Positions 26,327 to 33,884 of a stretch of 64,000 bases of DNA are shown here, piece after piece. The notes beneath the pieces were generated by a model. It saw only the letters and a list, made by a program, of their open reading frames with translations. It ran no database searches and had not been told where the DNA came from. Origin of the DNA: Candidatus Saccharimonadota bacterium (GTDB taxonomy: Bacteria > Patescibacteriota > Saccharimonadia > Saccharimonadales > Saccharimonadaceae); NCBI GenBank assembly GCA_017514665.1, contig JAFWIX010000001.1:124001-188000 (forward strand), in the 5' to 3' direction. Position 1 is the stretch's first letter. Every line of letters begins with the position of its first letter. Both the position numbers and the translations under genes were made by a program.

Positions 26327-27809
26327 AATCACTCTGGCGCTCTTGGCCATCTTGCCTATTGCGTTGTTCTTTAGTTATTACCCAGTTATTTCGCTTGGTT
26401 CTGACGCTACCATGAATTTTGAATTTTCTATCGCTTTATTTACCTTGTTAGCCTTTGATCTTGCAGCGCTAATTGAGCTCTTTAGAAATTATCATTTCAG
26501 CAAAAATTATCCAGGTCTTACCGATCGTCAGATTTTCATTCTTTCGTGGTTCCCCTTCTTCGCTACTGCTTCGATTTTCTGGTCTGCAAACCCTCTGCGC
26601 GCCACTCTTACCGCTGGTATTCTCTGGGCGCTTTATTTTGCCTTTCTTTCTTTGGCGCGTTTTATTCAAATTACCCCAGAGCAAAGAACTAAACTTGCCA
26701 AATTATTCTTTGGTGGTTCTCTGATCATTTGTGCTTGGTGCTGGTTGCAATGTATTCTAGACGTTATTGGTGTTGCCCCTAATGTCACGCTACTTTGTGC
26801 CGGTTGTACCTCTGATAATTTTGGCTTTCCTCATCCCAATGGCTTTGCTATTGAACCTCAGTTTATGGGCAATCTCTTGCTCGCGCCCACTATGTTAGCG
26901 CTCTACCTCTGTATTTCCACTAGAAAGCCCCTCAAAACGCTTAAAAAGCGTATTAAAGTCAAATCAGCCACCACGCTCGCCTCTAATGTAAAAGGCGCTA
27001 AAAACGCCTCCCATGCTTATCCAGTGCTATTTATTATCTTTGCTACTACGCTTTTCCTTACTTTTTCTCGCGGTGCTATTTACGCATTTCTCATTGCTCT
27101 TGTTATTCTTATAGTTGCAGAAATTTATCAAAAACGCAGCGCCACCCCACTACGTGCCTTATTTGCTACCATGTTAGCTTTTTTGCTTGCCCTCACTGCT
27201 CAAGGTGTTTTTGCTGCCGTCTCTCCTACTAACGACACCTTTTCTACCGGAGTCACCAAATCAATTCATCAATTATCTCTCGGTACCATCGATATTCGTA
27301 GTACTTCGGCAGACGTATCTTTTGAAGACGACAACCTTTCCGTTAGTATCACTACCGACAATACGTACGTTCCAGAAGAAACGAATTCAGACGAACAAGC
27401 TTCCAAATTCTCCGGTTATGTCGCCACTTCTACCGACACTCGTCTTATGCTCAATGATTTAGCGCTAGCCACTTGGTCTTCTAAGCCGGCCATCGTCTTT
27501 GCTGGTGTTGGCCTCGGTGGTGCTGGTACTGCTATCCATCACGAGTTCCCTGATAAGGTTAACAGTAAAGAAATTATTCAAAATCAATATGTCTCTACCC
27601 TCTTAGAACTTGGTCTTGTTGGTATTACGCTTGCTATTCTGGGTGCTCTTGTAGTCACCAAGCTTTACTGGCATCACCCTGCCAGGAATCTCATCTTTAC
27701 CCTTGGTCTCGCTTACGCTGTTTCCCTCTGCTTCTTTTCCGGGCTTCCCAACGCTCTTCACATTTATTTGATGTTACCATTTATCGCACTTATTACTAAC
27801 AAGGAGTAA
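26307..27809 (+). CDS. Wzy/WaaL-like O-antigen polymerase or ligase
   Basis: A 500-residue polytopic protein with about eleven hydrophobic helices and a large extracytoplasmic loop (about residues 295-400) rich in Thr, Ser and Asp. The helix with LTFSRGAIYAFLIALVIL carries the arginine typical of the O-antigen ligase/polymerase family. Such enzymes polymerise or transfer undecaprenyl-linked repeat units outside the membrane. AAGGAGG inside the end of the GT4 gene sets the ATG; the overlap is 20 bases. Polymerase versus ligase cannot be decided from sequence alone. Confidence 0.8.
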   Translation: MPKKVSKITLALLAILPIALFFSYYPVISLGSDATMNFEFSIALFTLLAFDLAALIELFRNYHFSKNYPGLTDRQIFILSWFPFFATASIFWSANPLRATLTAGILWALYFAFLSLARFIQITPEQRTKLAKLFFGGSLIICAWCWLQCILDVIGVAPNVTLLCAGCTSDNFGFPHPNGFAIEPQFMGNLLLAPTMLALYLCISTRKPLKTLKKRIKVKSATTLASNVKGAKNASHAYPVLFIIFATTLFLTFSRGAIYAFLIALVILIVAEIYQKRSATPLRALFATMLAFLLALTAQGVFAAVSPTNDTFSTGVTKSIHQLSLGTIDIRSTSADVSFEDDNLSVSITTDNTYVPEETNSDEQASKFSGYVATSTDTRLMLNDLALATWSSKPAIVFAGVGLGGAGTAIHHEFPDKVNSKEIIQNQYVSTLLELGLVGITLAILGALVVTKLYWHHPARNLIFTLGLAYAVSLCFFSGLPNALHIYLMLPFIALITNKE

Positions 27810-27812
27810 AAT

Positions 27813-28550
27813 ATGAAAATTGCTTTTGTCGAAGACAACCCAATTTTAAAACAGGCCATCGCTGACACTAATACCGAAGCCGTTTGGGCACCAGATCTTG
27901 AGATCGCTTGCGCCAAAGTCACTGCGGGCGAAGCCCAAGCTCTCATTGCCGGCATTGATTTCACTTCTCGTGACGTAATTCTTGCTTGTCGTGACCATCT
28001 AGGTATGACCAGTGAAACCTTTTCTAGTTCCTTTGTCATAAAGAAAGCTGACACTACGTTGATTGTTGCTGATGCTGCTACTTGCAAACATCCTACCGAA
28101 GATCAACTTTATGATATCGTCATGCAAACTTATCAGACTGCCACTAAGATTTTTGATACTCCTAAAATCGCCATCCTTTCATTTTCCACTCTCGGCAGCG
28201 GTGGTCACGACGATACTATGACGATGTCTCAAAACGTCGTCAAGCGCATCCGCGCTGAACACCCAGACATTCTGATCGACGGCGAAATGCAACTTGACGC
28301 CGCTGTTAACCCCAAAGTAGCTGCCAAAAAAGCCCCAGATTCCCCAGTTGCTGGCTCGGCCAACGTTCTCATTTGCCCCGATCTCAACTCTGGCAACATT
28401 CTTTATAAATCACTTGAACAATTCGGTGGTTTCACTGCCGCTGGCCCCATCCTTCAAGGTTTCAACTATCCCGCCTCCGACCTCTCTCGCGGCAGCACTG
28501 TTTCAGACGTTATAGAGGTTATTCATGTTTTGGAACAGATTAAAAGATAA
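27813..28550 (+). CDS. pta: Phosphate acetyltransferase, short form
   Basis: A 245-residue protein matching the phosphate acetyl/butyryltransferase domain (acetyl-CoA + Pi to acetyl-phosphate + CoA). The C-terminal signature is intact: DGEMQLDAAVNPKVAAKKAP, VAGSANVLICPDLNSGNI, and GPILQGFNYPASDLSRG. The family usually has about 320-330 residues; here roughly 80 N-terminal residues are missing and alignment begins near GEAQALIAGIDFTSRDV. The missing part does not carry the main signature. AAGGAG precedes the ATG. With ackA at 35854 it would complete the acetate branch that yields ATP. It follows the Wzy-like gene by three bases. Confidence 0.85.
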   Translation: MKIAFVEDNPILKQAIADTNTEAVWAPDLEIACAKVTAGEAQALIAGIDFTSRDVILACRDHLGMTSETFSSSFVIKKADTTLIVADAATCKHPTEDQLYDIVMQTYQTATKIFDTPKIAILSFSTLGSGGHDDTMTMSQNVVKRIRAEHPDILIDGEMQLDAAVNPKVAAKKAPDSPVAGSANVLICPDLNSGNILYKSLEQFGGFTAAGPILQGFNYPASDLSRGSTVSDVIEVIHVLEQIKR

Positions 28551-28614
28551 AATAGTCTTTTTTTTGAGCATTTTTCTAATTCAAGTCGTGAGAAAAAAGA
28601 CTATTTTATCTTTT
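28542..28614. terminator. Long perfect palindrome closing pta (element E1)
   Basis: The 22-base arms at 28542-28563 and 28593-28614 are exact inverted repeats, with a 29-base loop. The left arm contains the pta stop codon. A T-run follows, so it can act as a terminator. The loop carries a core, GAGCATTTTTCTAATTC followed by AAGTCGTGAG, that recurs in the palindrome at 41339-41460. Confidence 0.75.
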
Positions 28615-28630
28615 TTATTCCAGGGTAGTA

Positions 28631-28639
28631 TGGTATAAT
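28631..28639 (+). promoter_or_regulatory. Extended -10 promoter of the cysteine desulfurase-like gene
   Basis: TGGTATAAT ending eight bases before the ATG; no Shine-Dalgarno. Confidence 0.6.
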
Positions 28640-28647
28640 TATCTCTA

Positions 28648-29886
28648 ATGAAGGAGTTTAATTATTTATCAGATAAAGACATCTATCTGGATGCGGCTTG
28701 CCAGTCCCTGCGCCCACAGCCAGTCATGGATGCACTAAACAAATATTATACCGAGTTCAACTCTTGCGGCGAGCGCGTCAAATACAAATGGGGCGAAGCT
28801 ACCGACACCAAAGTCACCGAAACTCGCAAAAAGGTTCTAAAATACCTCAAATTACGTCAAAAAGATTATTTTGTCTCCTTCACCCTTAACACCACTTATG
28901 GTTTGAACCTTTTACTTAACCAGATTCACCCCAAATATGTCAAAAAAGTTATTACTTCAGACATCGAGCATAATTCAGTTTTTCTTTCTACTATGGCTTA
29001 CGCTAAGGCTCACAAAATCAAACGCGAAGTCATCAAGCGTGAACCTGATGGTTCATTTCCTATCAAGCAAAAAGATTTTAAAAAAGCTCTTGTAGTTGTC
29101 AACTGTGCTTCCAATTTCGATGGTCGCCAACTCAAAAACATTAAGGCTCTCGTCAAGGCCGTGCGCGCCGCCGATGGTATCATTATCATCGATGCCGCCC
29201 AGGCTATGGCTCACACCCCGCAAATTCTTTATCGTACTAACGCCGATGCTATCTGTTTTTCTGCTCACAAAATGTACGCTCCGTCACTCGGTGTCATGGT
29301 GGTCAGAAAAGATCTCGTTCGCCAGCTCCGTACTACCTTTATCGGCGGCGGCATGGTTGATGATGTTGACAAAAACACCTACTTACTTTCTGCCGATGAA
29401 AACCCTGATCACATTCACACCATTTTTGAACCAGGTCTCCAAGCCTGGGGTGAAATTGTTGCTCTCGGTGCTGCTATTGATTGGATTAATAAGCTTCCAA
29501 TGTCTGCCCACAAAGCACTCTGGCACGAAGCTCAGCGTCTTTATGATTTTCTTAAGAGCCGCCCCAAGGTGCATCTCATTAATACTGAAGCCAATCCTAC
29601 CATGTCGTTTTACGTCGAGGGCGTAGATTCTCACCTTATTGGTGCTGCGCTTGGCGACAAAAACATCATGGCTCGTACCGGTTATTTCTGCGCGCATTAT
29701 TACCTAGATCACGCCGAACACTATCCTAGCTTGATTCGTTTTTCGCTTGGCTATCACACTCGTCCTTCTGACATCGATAAAATCATCGAAGTTCTTGACA
29801 AAGTCACCACCGAAAAACCCAAGAAAACTAAAAAGATTAAGAAAAAGAAAACTACCAAAAAATCTAAAACTACTAAGCAGAAATAA
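28648..29886 (+). CDS. Class V aminotransferase, cysteine desulfurase-like (SufS/CsdA type)
   Basis: A 412-residue PLP enzyme. The PLP lysine is in CFSAHKMYAPSLGVMVV (about residue 209), preceded by IIIDAAQAMAHTP. A cysteine in ARTGYFCAHYY sits where SufS/CsdA-type desulfurases carry the persulfide cysteine. It likely removes sulfur from cysteine for Fe-S clusters or tRNA thiolation. No sufBCD, sufU or iscU partner lies in the window. The last 25 residues are almost all Lys and Thr, an unusual tail. Its 3' end overlaps convergent murC by 14 bases. Confidence 0.85.
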   Translation: MKEFNYLSDKDIYLDAACQSLRPQPVMDALNKYYTEFNSCGERVKYKWGEATDTKVTETRKKVLKYLKLRQKDYFVSFTLNTTYGLNLLLNQIHPKYVKKVITSDIEHNSVFLSTMAYAKAHKIKREVIKREPDGSFPIKQKDFKKALVVVNCASNFDGRQLKNIKALVKAVRAADGIIIIDAAQAMAHTPQILYRTNADAICFSAHKMYAPSLGVMVVRKDLVRQLRTTFIGGGMVDDVDKNTYLLSADENPDHIHTIFEPGLQAWGEIVALGAAIDWINKLPMSAHKALWHEAQRLYDFLKSRPKVHLINTEANPTMSFYVEGVDSHLIGAALGDKNIMARTGYFCAHYYLDHAEHYPSLIRFSLGYHTRPSDIDKIIEVLDKVTTEKPKKTKKIKKKKTTKKSKTTKQK

Positions 29887-31105
29887 AGTTGTTTCTCAGC
29901 CATTTATCCGCTGGTCCAGCAGACATCAGCAAGATTAGATAATCATCATCACGCCATTTTTTAATTTCATTCAATAATTTATTATCCAGTTTGGCTGGTT
30001 CAGCATTTTCAAATCCAGAAGCTTTAATCAAGTCGGTTGGTGTTAAAACCGGCAAACTTTCATCTTCGCGCGTCAAGAAAGTTGGCAACATATACAGCTT
30101 AGCTAAGCCATTAAACACGCCTTGATATTTATCTAACACTTGATGCTGACGGGAGTTCTGGTGCGGTTCATAAACCACCACCACGCCATTCAAGCTCAAT
30201 TTAGCAGCCTCTGCCTTTGCCAACTCTACTGTAGCCGCAATTTCTTCTGGATGATGCGCATAATCAGAATAGATACTATCGGCAATCTTCTCAAAACGAC
30301 GGCCACTGCCAGGGAAGTTATTCAGCGCTTCAATAATTTGTTCTTCACTAATGTTCAAATTACTATCTTTCACCAGTTCACACAAAATTTGTAGCGCCAA
30401 AGTTGCATCTAGTCGCTTTGCTTCTCCAGTCAAAGTCAAGCGTTCATCGATTTTGTCGGCATATAAAACTTTTTCGCTTTGTGATTCAAATTTTGCAAAC
30501 GCCGCCTTATAATCTGCTTCATCCTTATAAATATCAGGATGATCAAAAGTCACCGTGGTAATACCTGCTATCCAGGGACGAAAATGCAGGAAATTGCGGT
30601 CATATTCATCGGCTTCATAGATAAAATAACGTGCTTTAGCCTCATAATGTCCGCTTGGCGCAAACGGCAAAGTAGTCCCTACGATATATGATGTCAAAAT
30701 GCTTAGTTGCCGACAAGCCCAGATCAGCATCGATACCGTAGTAGTCTTGCCGTGCGTGCCAGCAATAGCCACCAATTTTGCTCCTTGTTTTTCTATCAGA
30801 ACATTGCTCAATTCGTCACGCTTGCTAGTCTTGATATCGAGTTCGCGCGCAGTTTGATATTCAATATTCTCATCGGTAATTGCTGAACTATGTACAAAAT
30901 AGTCAATTCCCACTTCTTGATGGATTTTACGCAAAAATTTACCATCTTGCGGGCCAATGTTCATTTTTACGTTGCGCTTCACTAGTTCTGGATAGACGGC
31001 GCCTTCTTTCAAATCTGAACCATATACACCTAGTCCAGCATCCGCCGCCATCAGTGCTAACGGCCCCATGCCAGTGCCACAAATTCCGGAAATATAAATA
31101 TTCAT
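29873..31105 (-). CDS. murC: UDP-N-acetylmuramate--L-alanine ligase (MurC/Mpl type)
   Basis: A 410-residue Mur ligase with N-terminal ISGICGTGMGPLALMA, the ATP site AIAGTHGKTTTVSML, the YEADEYDRNFLHF segment and TVTFDHPDIY, and the C-terminal DYAHHPEEIAATVELA. It adds L-alanine to UDP-MurNAc in peptidoglycan synthesis. It is shorter than typical MurC (around 450-490). Mpl, which recycles tripeptide, has the same motifs, so the substrate could differ. It is divergent from the next gene across a palindrome carrying two promoters; the ATG is eight bases from the -10. Confidence 0.85.
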   Translation of the reverse strand: MNIYISGICGTGMGPLALMAADAGLGVYGSDLKEGAVYPELVKRNVKMNIGPQDGKFLRKIHQEVGIDYFVHSSAITDENIEYQTARELDIKTSKRDELSNVLIEKQGAKLVAIAGTHGKTTTVSMLIWACRQLSILTSYIVGTTLPFAPSGHYEAKARYFIYEADEYDRNFLHFRPWIAGITTVTFDHPDIYKDEADYKAAFAKFESQSEKVLYADKIDERLTLTGEAKRLDATLALQILCELVKDSNLNISEEQIIEALNNFPGSGRRFEKIADSIYSDYAHHPEEIAATVELAKAEAAKLSLNGVVVVYEPHQNSRQHQVLDKYQGVFNGLAKLYMLPTFLTREDESLPVLTPTDLIKASGFENAEPAKLDNKLLNEIKKWRDDDYLILLMSAGPADKWLRNNFISA

Positions 31106-31106
31106 A

Positions 31107-31122
31107 TGTTATAATTATAACA
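31107..31122. promoter_or_regulatory. Palindromic divergent promoter
   Basis: TGTTATAATTATAACA is a perfect 16-base palindrome containing two overlapping extended -10 boxes, one per strand. The plus box ends 11 bases before the ATG at 31127; the minus box ends eight bases before the murC ATG at 31105. The two promoters must compete for RNA polymerase. Confidence 0.65.
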
Positions 31123-31126
31123 GTTT

Positions 31127-31828
31127 ATGGGTGGTAATACTAGAAATCACATCAAAAAAACCTTACACTGGCTCCATAGTATTGGTACTTGGCAATATTT
31201 ACTAGTGTTAATTGTGATGTTGTTTATTTCGGCGACCTGTTTGCGTATTGATCATATTCGTATGAATGATTTGAAATCCGAGGTTCTAGCCGCCGATGAA
31301 GCAGGCGATGAAGAGGCGTTAGTTACTAGTCTGAACAAGTTGCGTGATTACACTAATTCGCACATTGTGATTAATATTGATGACTTAAATGGCAATTTTG
31401 AAGTCTATTTTGGCACCGGACCACTCTATCTGGAAAATCAATATCGCAGTGACGCCACCAAGGCACTAGAAGAAGCCGAAAAAAATAATCCAGACGGTCT
31501 TGGAAGCAATGTTTTCGCTGAAGCCGCCAATGTTTGTCGCCCACAAGCAATCGCTGGTGGTTGGGCCTGGAACAGTCCTCAATATTTGAATTGTATGACT
31601 GCCGAAATCGACAAACATCCCGCCGCCGAGAATTTTCAATCTTCTGCCACCCTGCCATCTACTGAGCTTTATCGCTACAATTTCGCTTCACCAGTTTGGG
31701 CCCCCACCATCACTGGCTTTGTTCTCCTCATCACCGCCTTCCTCATCCTAATCATCTTCGTTAGATTTATCATCTGGGCAATCCTGAAAATAACGCTTAT
31801 TATCATGAAAAATAGAGGAGCAAATTAA
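31127..31828 (+). CDS. Two-helix membrane protein, unknown
   Basis: A 233-residue protein with a transmembrane helix near residues 23-42 (YLLVLIVMLFISATC), an extracytoplasmic region of about 150 residues, and a second long helix near 195-225. The outer part is acidic (EEAEKNNPDGLG and similar) and has two cysteines, in NVCRPQ and LNCMTA, that could form a disulfide. No family recognised. It converges on the three-gene minus-strand cluster with the thioredoxin-like protein, which makes a shared envelope role possible. It has no Shine-Dalgarno. Confidence 0.65.
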   Translation: MGGNTRNHIKKTLHWLHSIGTWQYLLVLIVMLFISATCLRIDHIRMNDLKSEVLAADEAGDEEALVTSLNKLRDYTNSHIVINIDDLNGNFEVYFGTGPLYLENQYRSDATKALEEAEKNNPDGLGSNVFAEAANVCRPQAIAGGWAWNSPQYLNCMTAEIDKHPAAENFQSSATLPSTELYRYNFASPVWAPTITGFVLLITAFLILIIFVRFIIWAILKITLIIMKNRGAN

Positions 31829-31829
31829 G

Positions 31830-32174
31830 CTATTTCTTTTCTGGTATGCCGAGCGATTTATCAGACAACGCTCCTGCCGGATACGGATTACTAATACTCT
31901 TCACATTATCTTCTATTTTCTTTATTTCCTTCAAATATTCATCCAGTGTCGCCTCATCCACTTCTCCCATTTCACTAAATTTATAGTCGCTATTCTCGGT
32001 TTTATCACCTACAGCCTCTTCTTCGTCTGGCAAAAACCCAGGTCTAGAACGATCCAGATAAATATCACCCGAATTATGATAAATTAAAATACTAACCGAA
32101 GTTGTGATAATCGCGAGCACCGTCGCTCCTACACCCAATATCCATAAATTTCTTGCGCCGAAACTAAATTTCAT
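31830..32174 (-). CDS. Small single-pass membrane protein, unknown
   Basis: A 114-residue protein with one N-terminal transmembrane helix (LWILGVGATVLAIITTSVSI, about residues 10-30) and an acidic C-terminal outer part (EEEAVGDKTENSDYKF). No family recognised. Its start overlaps the stop of the upstream secreted-protein gene by four bases (ATGA), so it is the last gene of the thioredoxin-like cluster. Confidence 0.65.
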   Translation of the reverse strand: MKFSFGARNLWILGVGATVLAIITTSVSILIYHNSGDIYLDRSRPGFLPDEEEAVGDKTENSDYKFSEMGEVDEATLDEYLKEIKKIEDNVKSISNPYPAGALSDKSLGIPEKK

Positions 32175-32686
32175 AGCTCGCTCCTCAATTTTTTTACGCC
32201 CTCGATGTGGTCATGTAAAAGAGAGTTAAGCTCTAAAGTCGTCTGTTGTAAAGTCGCTCGCGAGGCTCTCGCTGCCTGTAATTTTTCGTAAAAATCCTCT
32301 GGGCTTGTTTTGCAGTTTATCGCCAACAAATCTTCCACTTGTTTCATATAATTAGTATAGGTAGCATTAAACGCTTGTCTCTTGTCGGCAAATTTTGACT
32401 GCACCGAAGTCAAAGTAGCGTTTGGTTTGTTATTCTTAGTCAAACGTAAGTTCAGGGGTACAATAAAGTTCGTTAACGCATTTTCGTAAGCGCTACCTAG
32501 GTATACACGCGTTTTACTGTCTGCGCGCGTTAGTTGCTGAATAGTTTGCTTAATGGTATCACAATTTGTTGAAATCGCACCTTTTTGATCGGCATTCAAA
32601 TCTATTGCCATTGCTGGTACATCGCTCGACAAGACGCCCGTCATGATTCCCAAAACCGCAATACCTACTCGCCTACTTTGCTTCAT
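32171..32686 (-). CDS. Secreted helical protein with two cysteines, unknown
   Basis: A 171-residue protein with a clear signal peptide (MKQSRRVGIAVLGIMTGVLS, likely cut after PAMA) and a predicted alpha-helical mature part. It has exactly two cysteines, in STNCDTI and AINCKTS, about 85 residues apart. I chose the ATG at 32686, which overlaps the stop of the upstream thioredoxin-like gene by 14 bases. The paired cysteines and coupled thioredoxin-like gene suggest a disulfide-containing client or partner. Function unknown. Confidence 0.65.
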   Translation of the reverse strand: MKQSRRVGIAVLGIMTGVLSSDVPAMAIDLNADQKGAISTNCDTIKQTIQQLTRADSKTRVYLGSAYENALTNFIVPLNLRLTKNNKPNATLTSVQSKFADKRQAFNATYTNYMKQVEDLLAINCKTSPEDFYEKLQAARASRATLQQTTLELNSLLHDHIEGVKKLRSEL

Positions 32687-33731
32687 AGGCCCCCAGATGT
32701 ATTTTATTATCATAAATCAAAGTTGGAATTCCTTTTGCTCGCACCTGTTCTTCCACGATTTTGCGTGCTTGTTCCAAGATATTACTTACTTGCTCGGATT
32801 TTGTCAGTCCACTAATTCCTGAAATTTTCGTATTAGACACACCAAAATCTTTTAACCATTTTTCAATCATTTTCCTCGCGTTAGCCTCTGAAAGTTCGTA
32901 TAGCACAGATTGGTAAGTGGCCCCAGTTTCGTCGTGCTCAGCATACAATCTATTTAGTATTTTTGATGCTACTTCCGGTTCTGAAAGCATTGCTGCATAT
33001 ATGTAGCGTGCGATTAATTCAGAATTATTAAACTTTAATTCACCATTAGGCAAATGAATCGGATACATGACTATTATTGTATTGTATTGATCAAAGAACC
33101 CAGACTCTTTTTGGTTTCGGTACGACATCATGCAGGCCGAACACCCAGGATCTACGATATCTAGGGCATACGGCTTGTTTGGGTCTTCTTTATTTATAGT
33201 AAAATATGGTGTAGTATGAAAATCTTCAGCGTGCCAATCACGTAATCGGTCGGGAATAGCCACGAATATATCACCCCATTCCGTGAACCAACGCCCTACC
33301 GCCTCGATCGCATTATCCGGCTCATTCACTTCTAGTGAACAAGTTTCTGATGCTAATGCGCATGACGATGGTTGTGATATATTGCAAGTGCCAAATAACC
33401 ATAGTGTAAATAGCGTCTTGATCGAAGTTAATACCGCCCATATAAATATCAACACAATTAATATCGCCAATACTTCCATTGTGACGGACAATGGTTTTAT
33501 TAACCCTGGTTTTGTTAATACTATTTTTTTTAGTACAGAATGTTTTACGTCTTCTTTAAAATTTGTCTGGCATTTTTGTAGGCGTACTTTTTTACCTACG
33601 CATCCCCAAGCTTTTTTGATTACGCGTAAGTATTTGCGCCCAATATCTCGCTTAAAAATGCTCAAAAAAGCGGCTACTCCACCGAAAAGCAACAGAACAA
33701 TAAATGCAGCAATACATACCATAAATTTCAT
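32673..33731 (-). CDS. Membrane-anchored DsbA/thioredoxin-like protein
   Basis: A 352-residue protein (352 codons counting from the ATG at 33731). An N-terminal helix near residues 3-22 is followed by a basic stretch and a second helix near 90-115, then an outer domain. That domain has a CxxC motif in DPGCSACMMSYRNQ, a helical insert, and a cis-proline-like GIPTLIYDNKIHLG, the DsbA/thioredoxin pattern. It likely forms or shuffles disulfides outside the membrane. TATAAT at 33736-33731 overlaps the ATG, so the true start may be the fourth codon (33722), seven bases after the -10. It heads the three-gene cluster. Confidence 0.75.
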   Translation of the reverse strand: MKFMVCIAAFIVLLLFGGVAAFLSIFKRDIGRKYLRVIKKAWGCVGKKVRLQKCQTNFKEDVKHSVLKKIVLTKPGLIKPLSVTMEVLAILIVLIFIWAVLTSIKTLFTLWLFGTCNISQPSSCALASETCSLEVNEPDNAIEAVGRWFTEWGDIFVAIPDRLRDWHAEDFHTTPYFTINKEDPNKPYALDIVDPGCSACMMSYRNQKESGFFDQYNTIIVMYPIHLPNGELKFNNSELIARYIYAAMLSEPEVASKILNRLYAEHDETGATYQSVLYELSEANARKMIEKWLKDFGVSNTKISGISGLTKSEQVSNILEQARKIVEEQVRAKGIPTLIYDNKIHLGAYEAK

Positions 33732-33792
33732 TATATCACACCAAAATAAAATTTTCTGCAGAAAACCTCTATAAAAAAGCCCCAAAAAACCC

Positions 33793-33822
33793 TTGACACT
33801 CTCATCTTGCTTAAGCTATAAT
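33793..33822 (+). promoter_or_regulatory. Promoter of the DUF285 surface-protein gene
   Basis: Consensus TTGACA, 18 bases, TATAAT. There is no TG extension. About 60 bases of leader follow, with AAGG near 33867 as a weak Shine-Dalgarno. Confidence 0.65.
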
Positions 33823-33884
33823 AAAAACGAACCAAAAGGTCATAGTTGGTTTAATTAAAATTTAAGGTAAGAACACAAAAAGTC

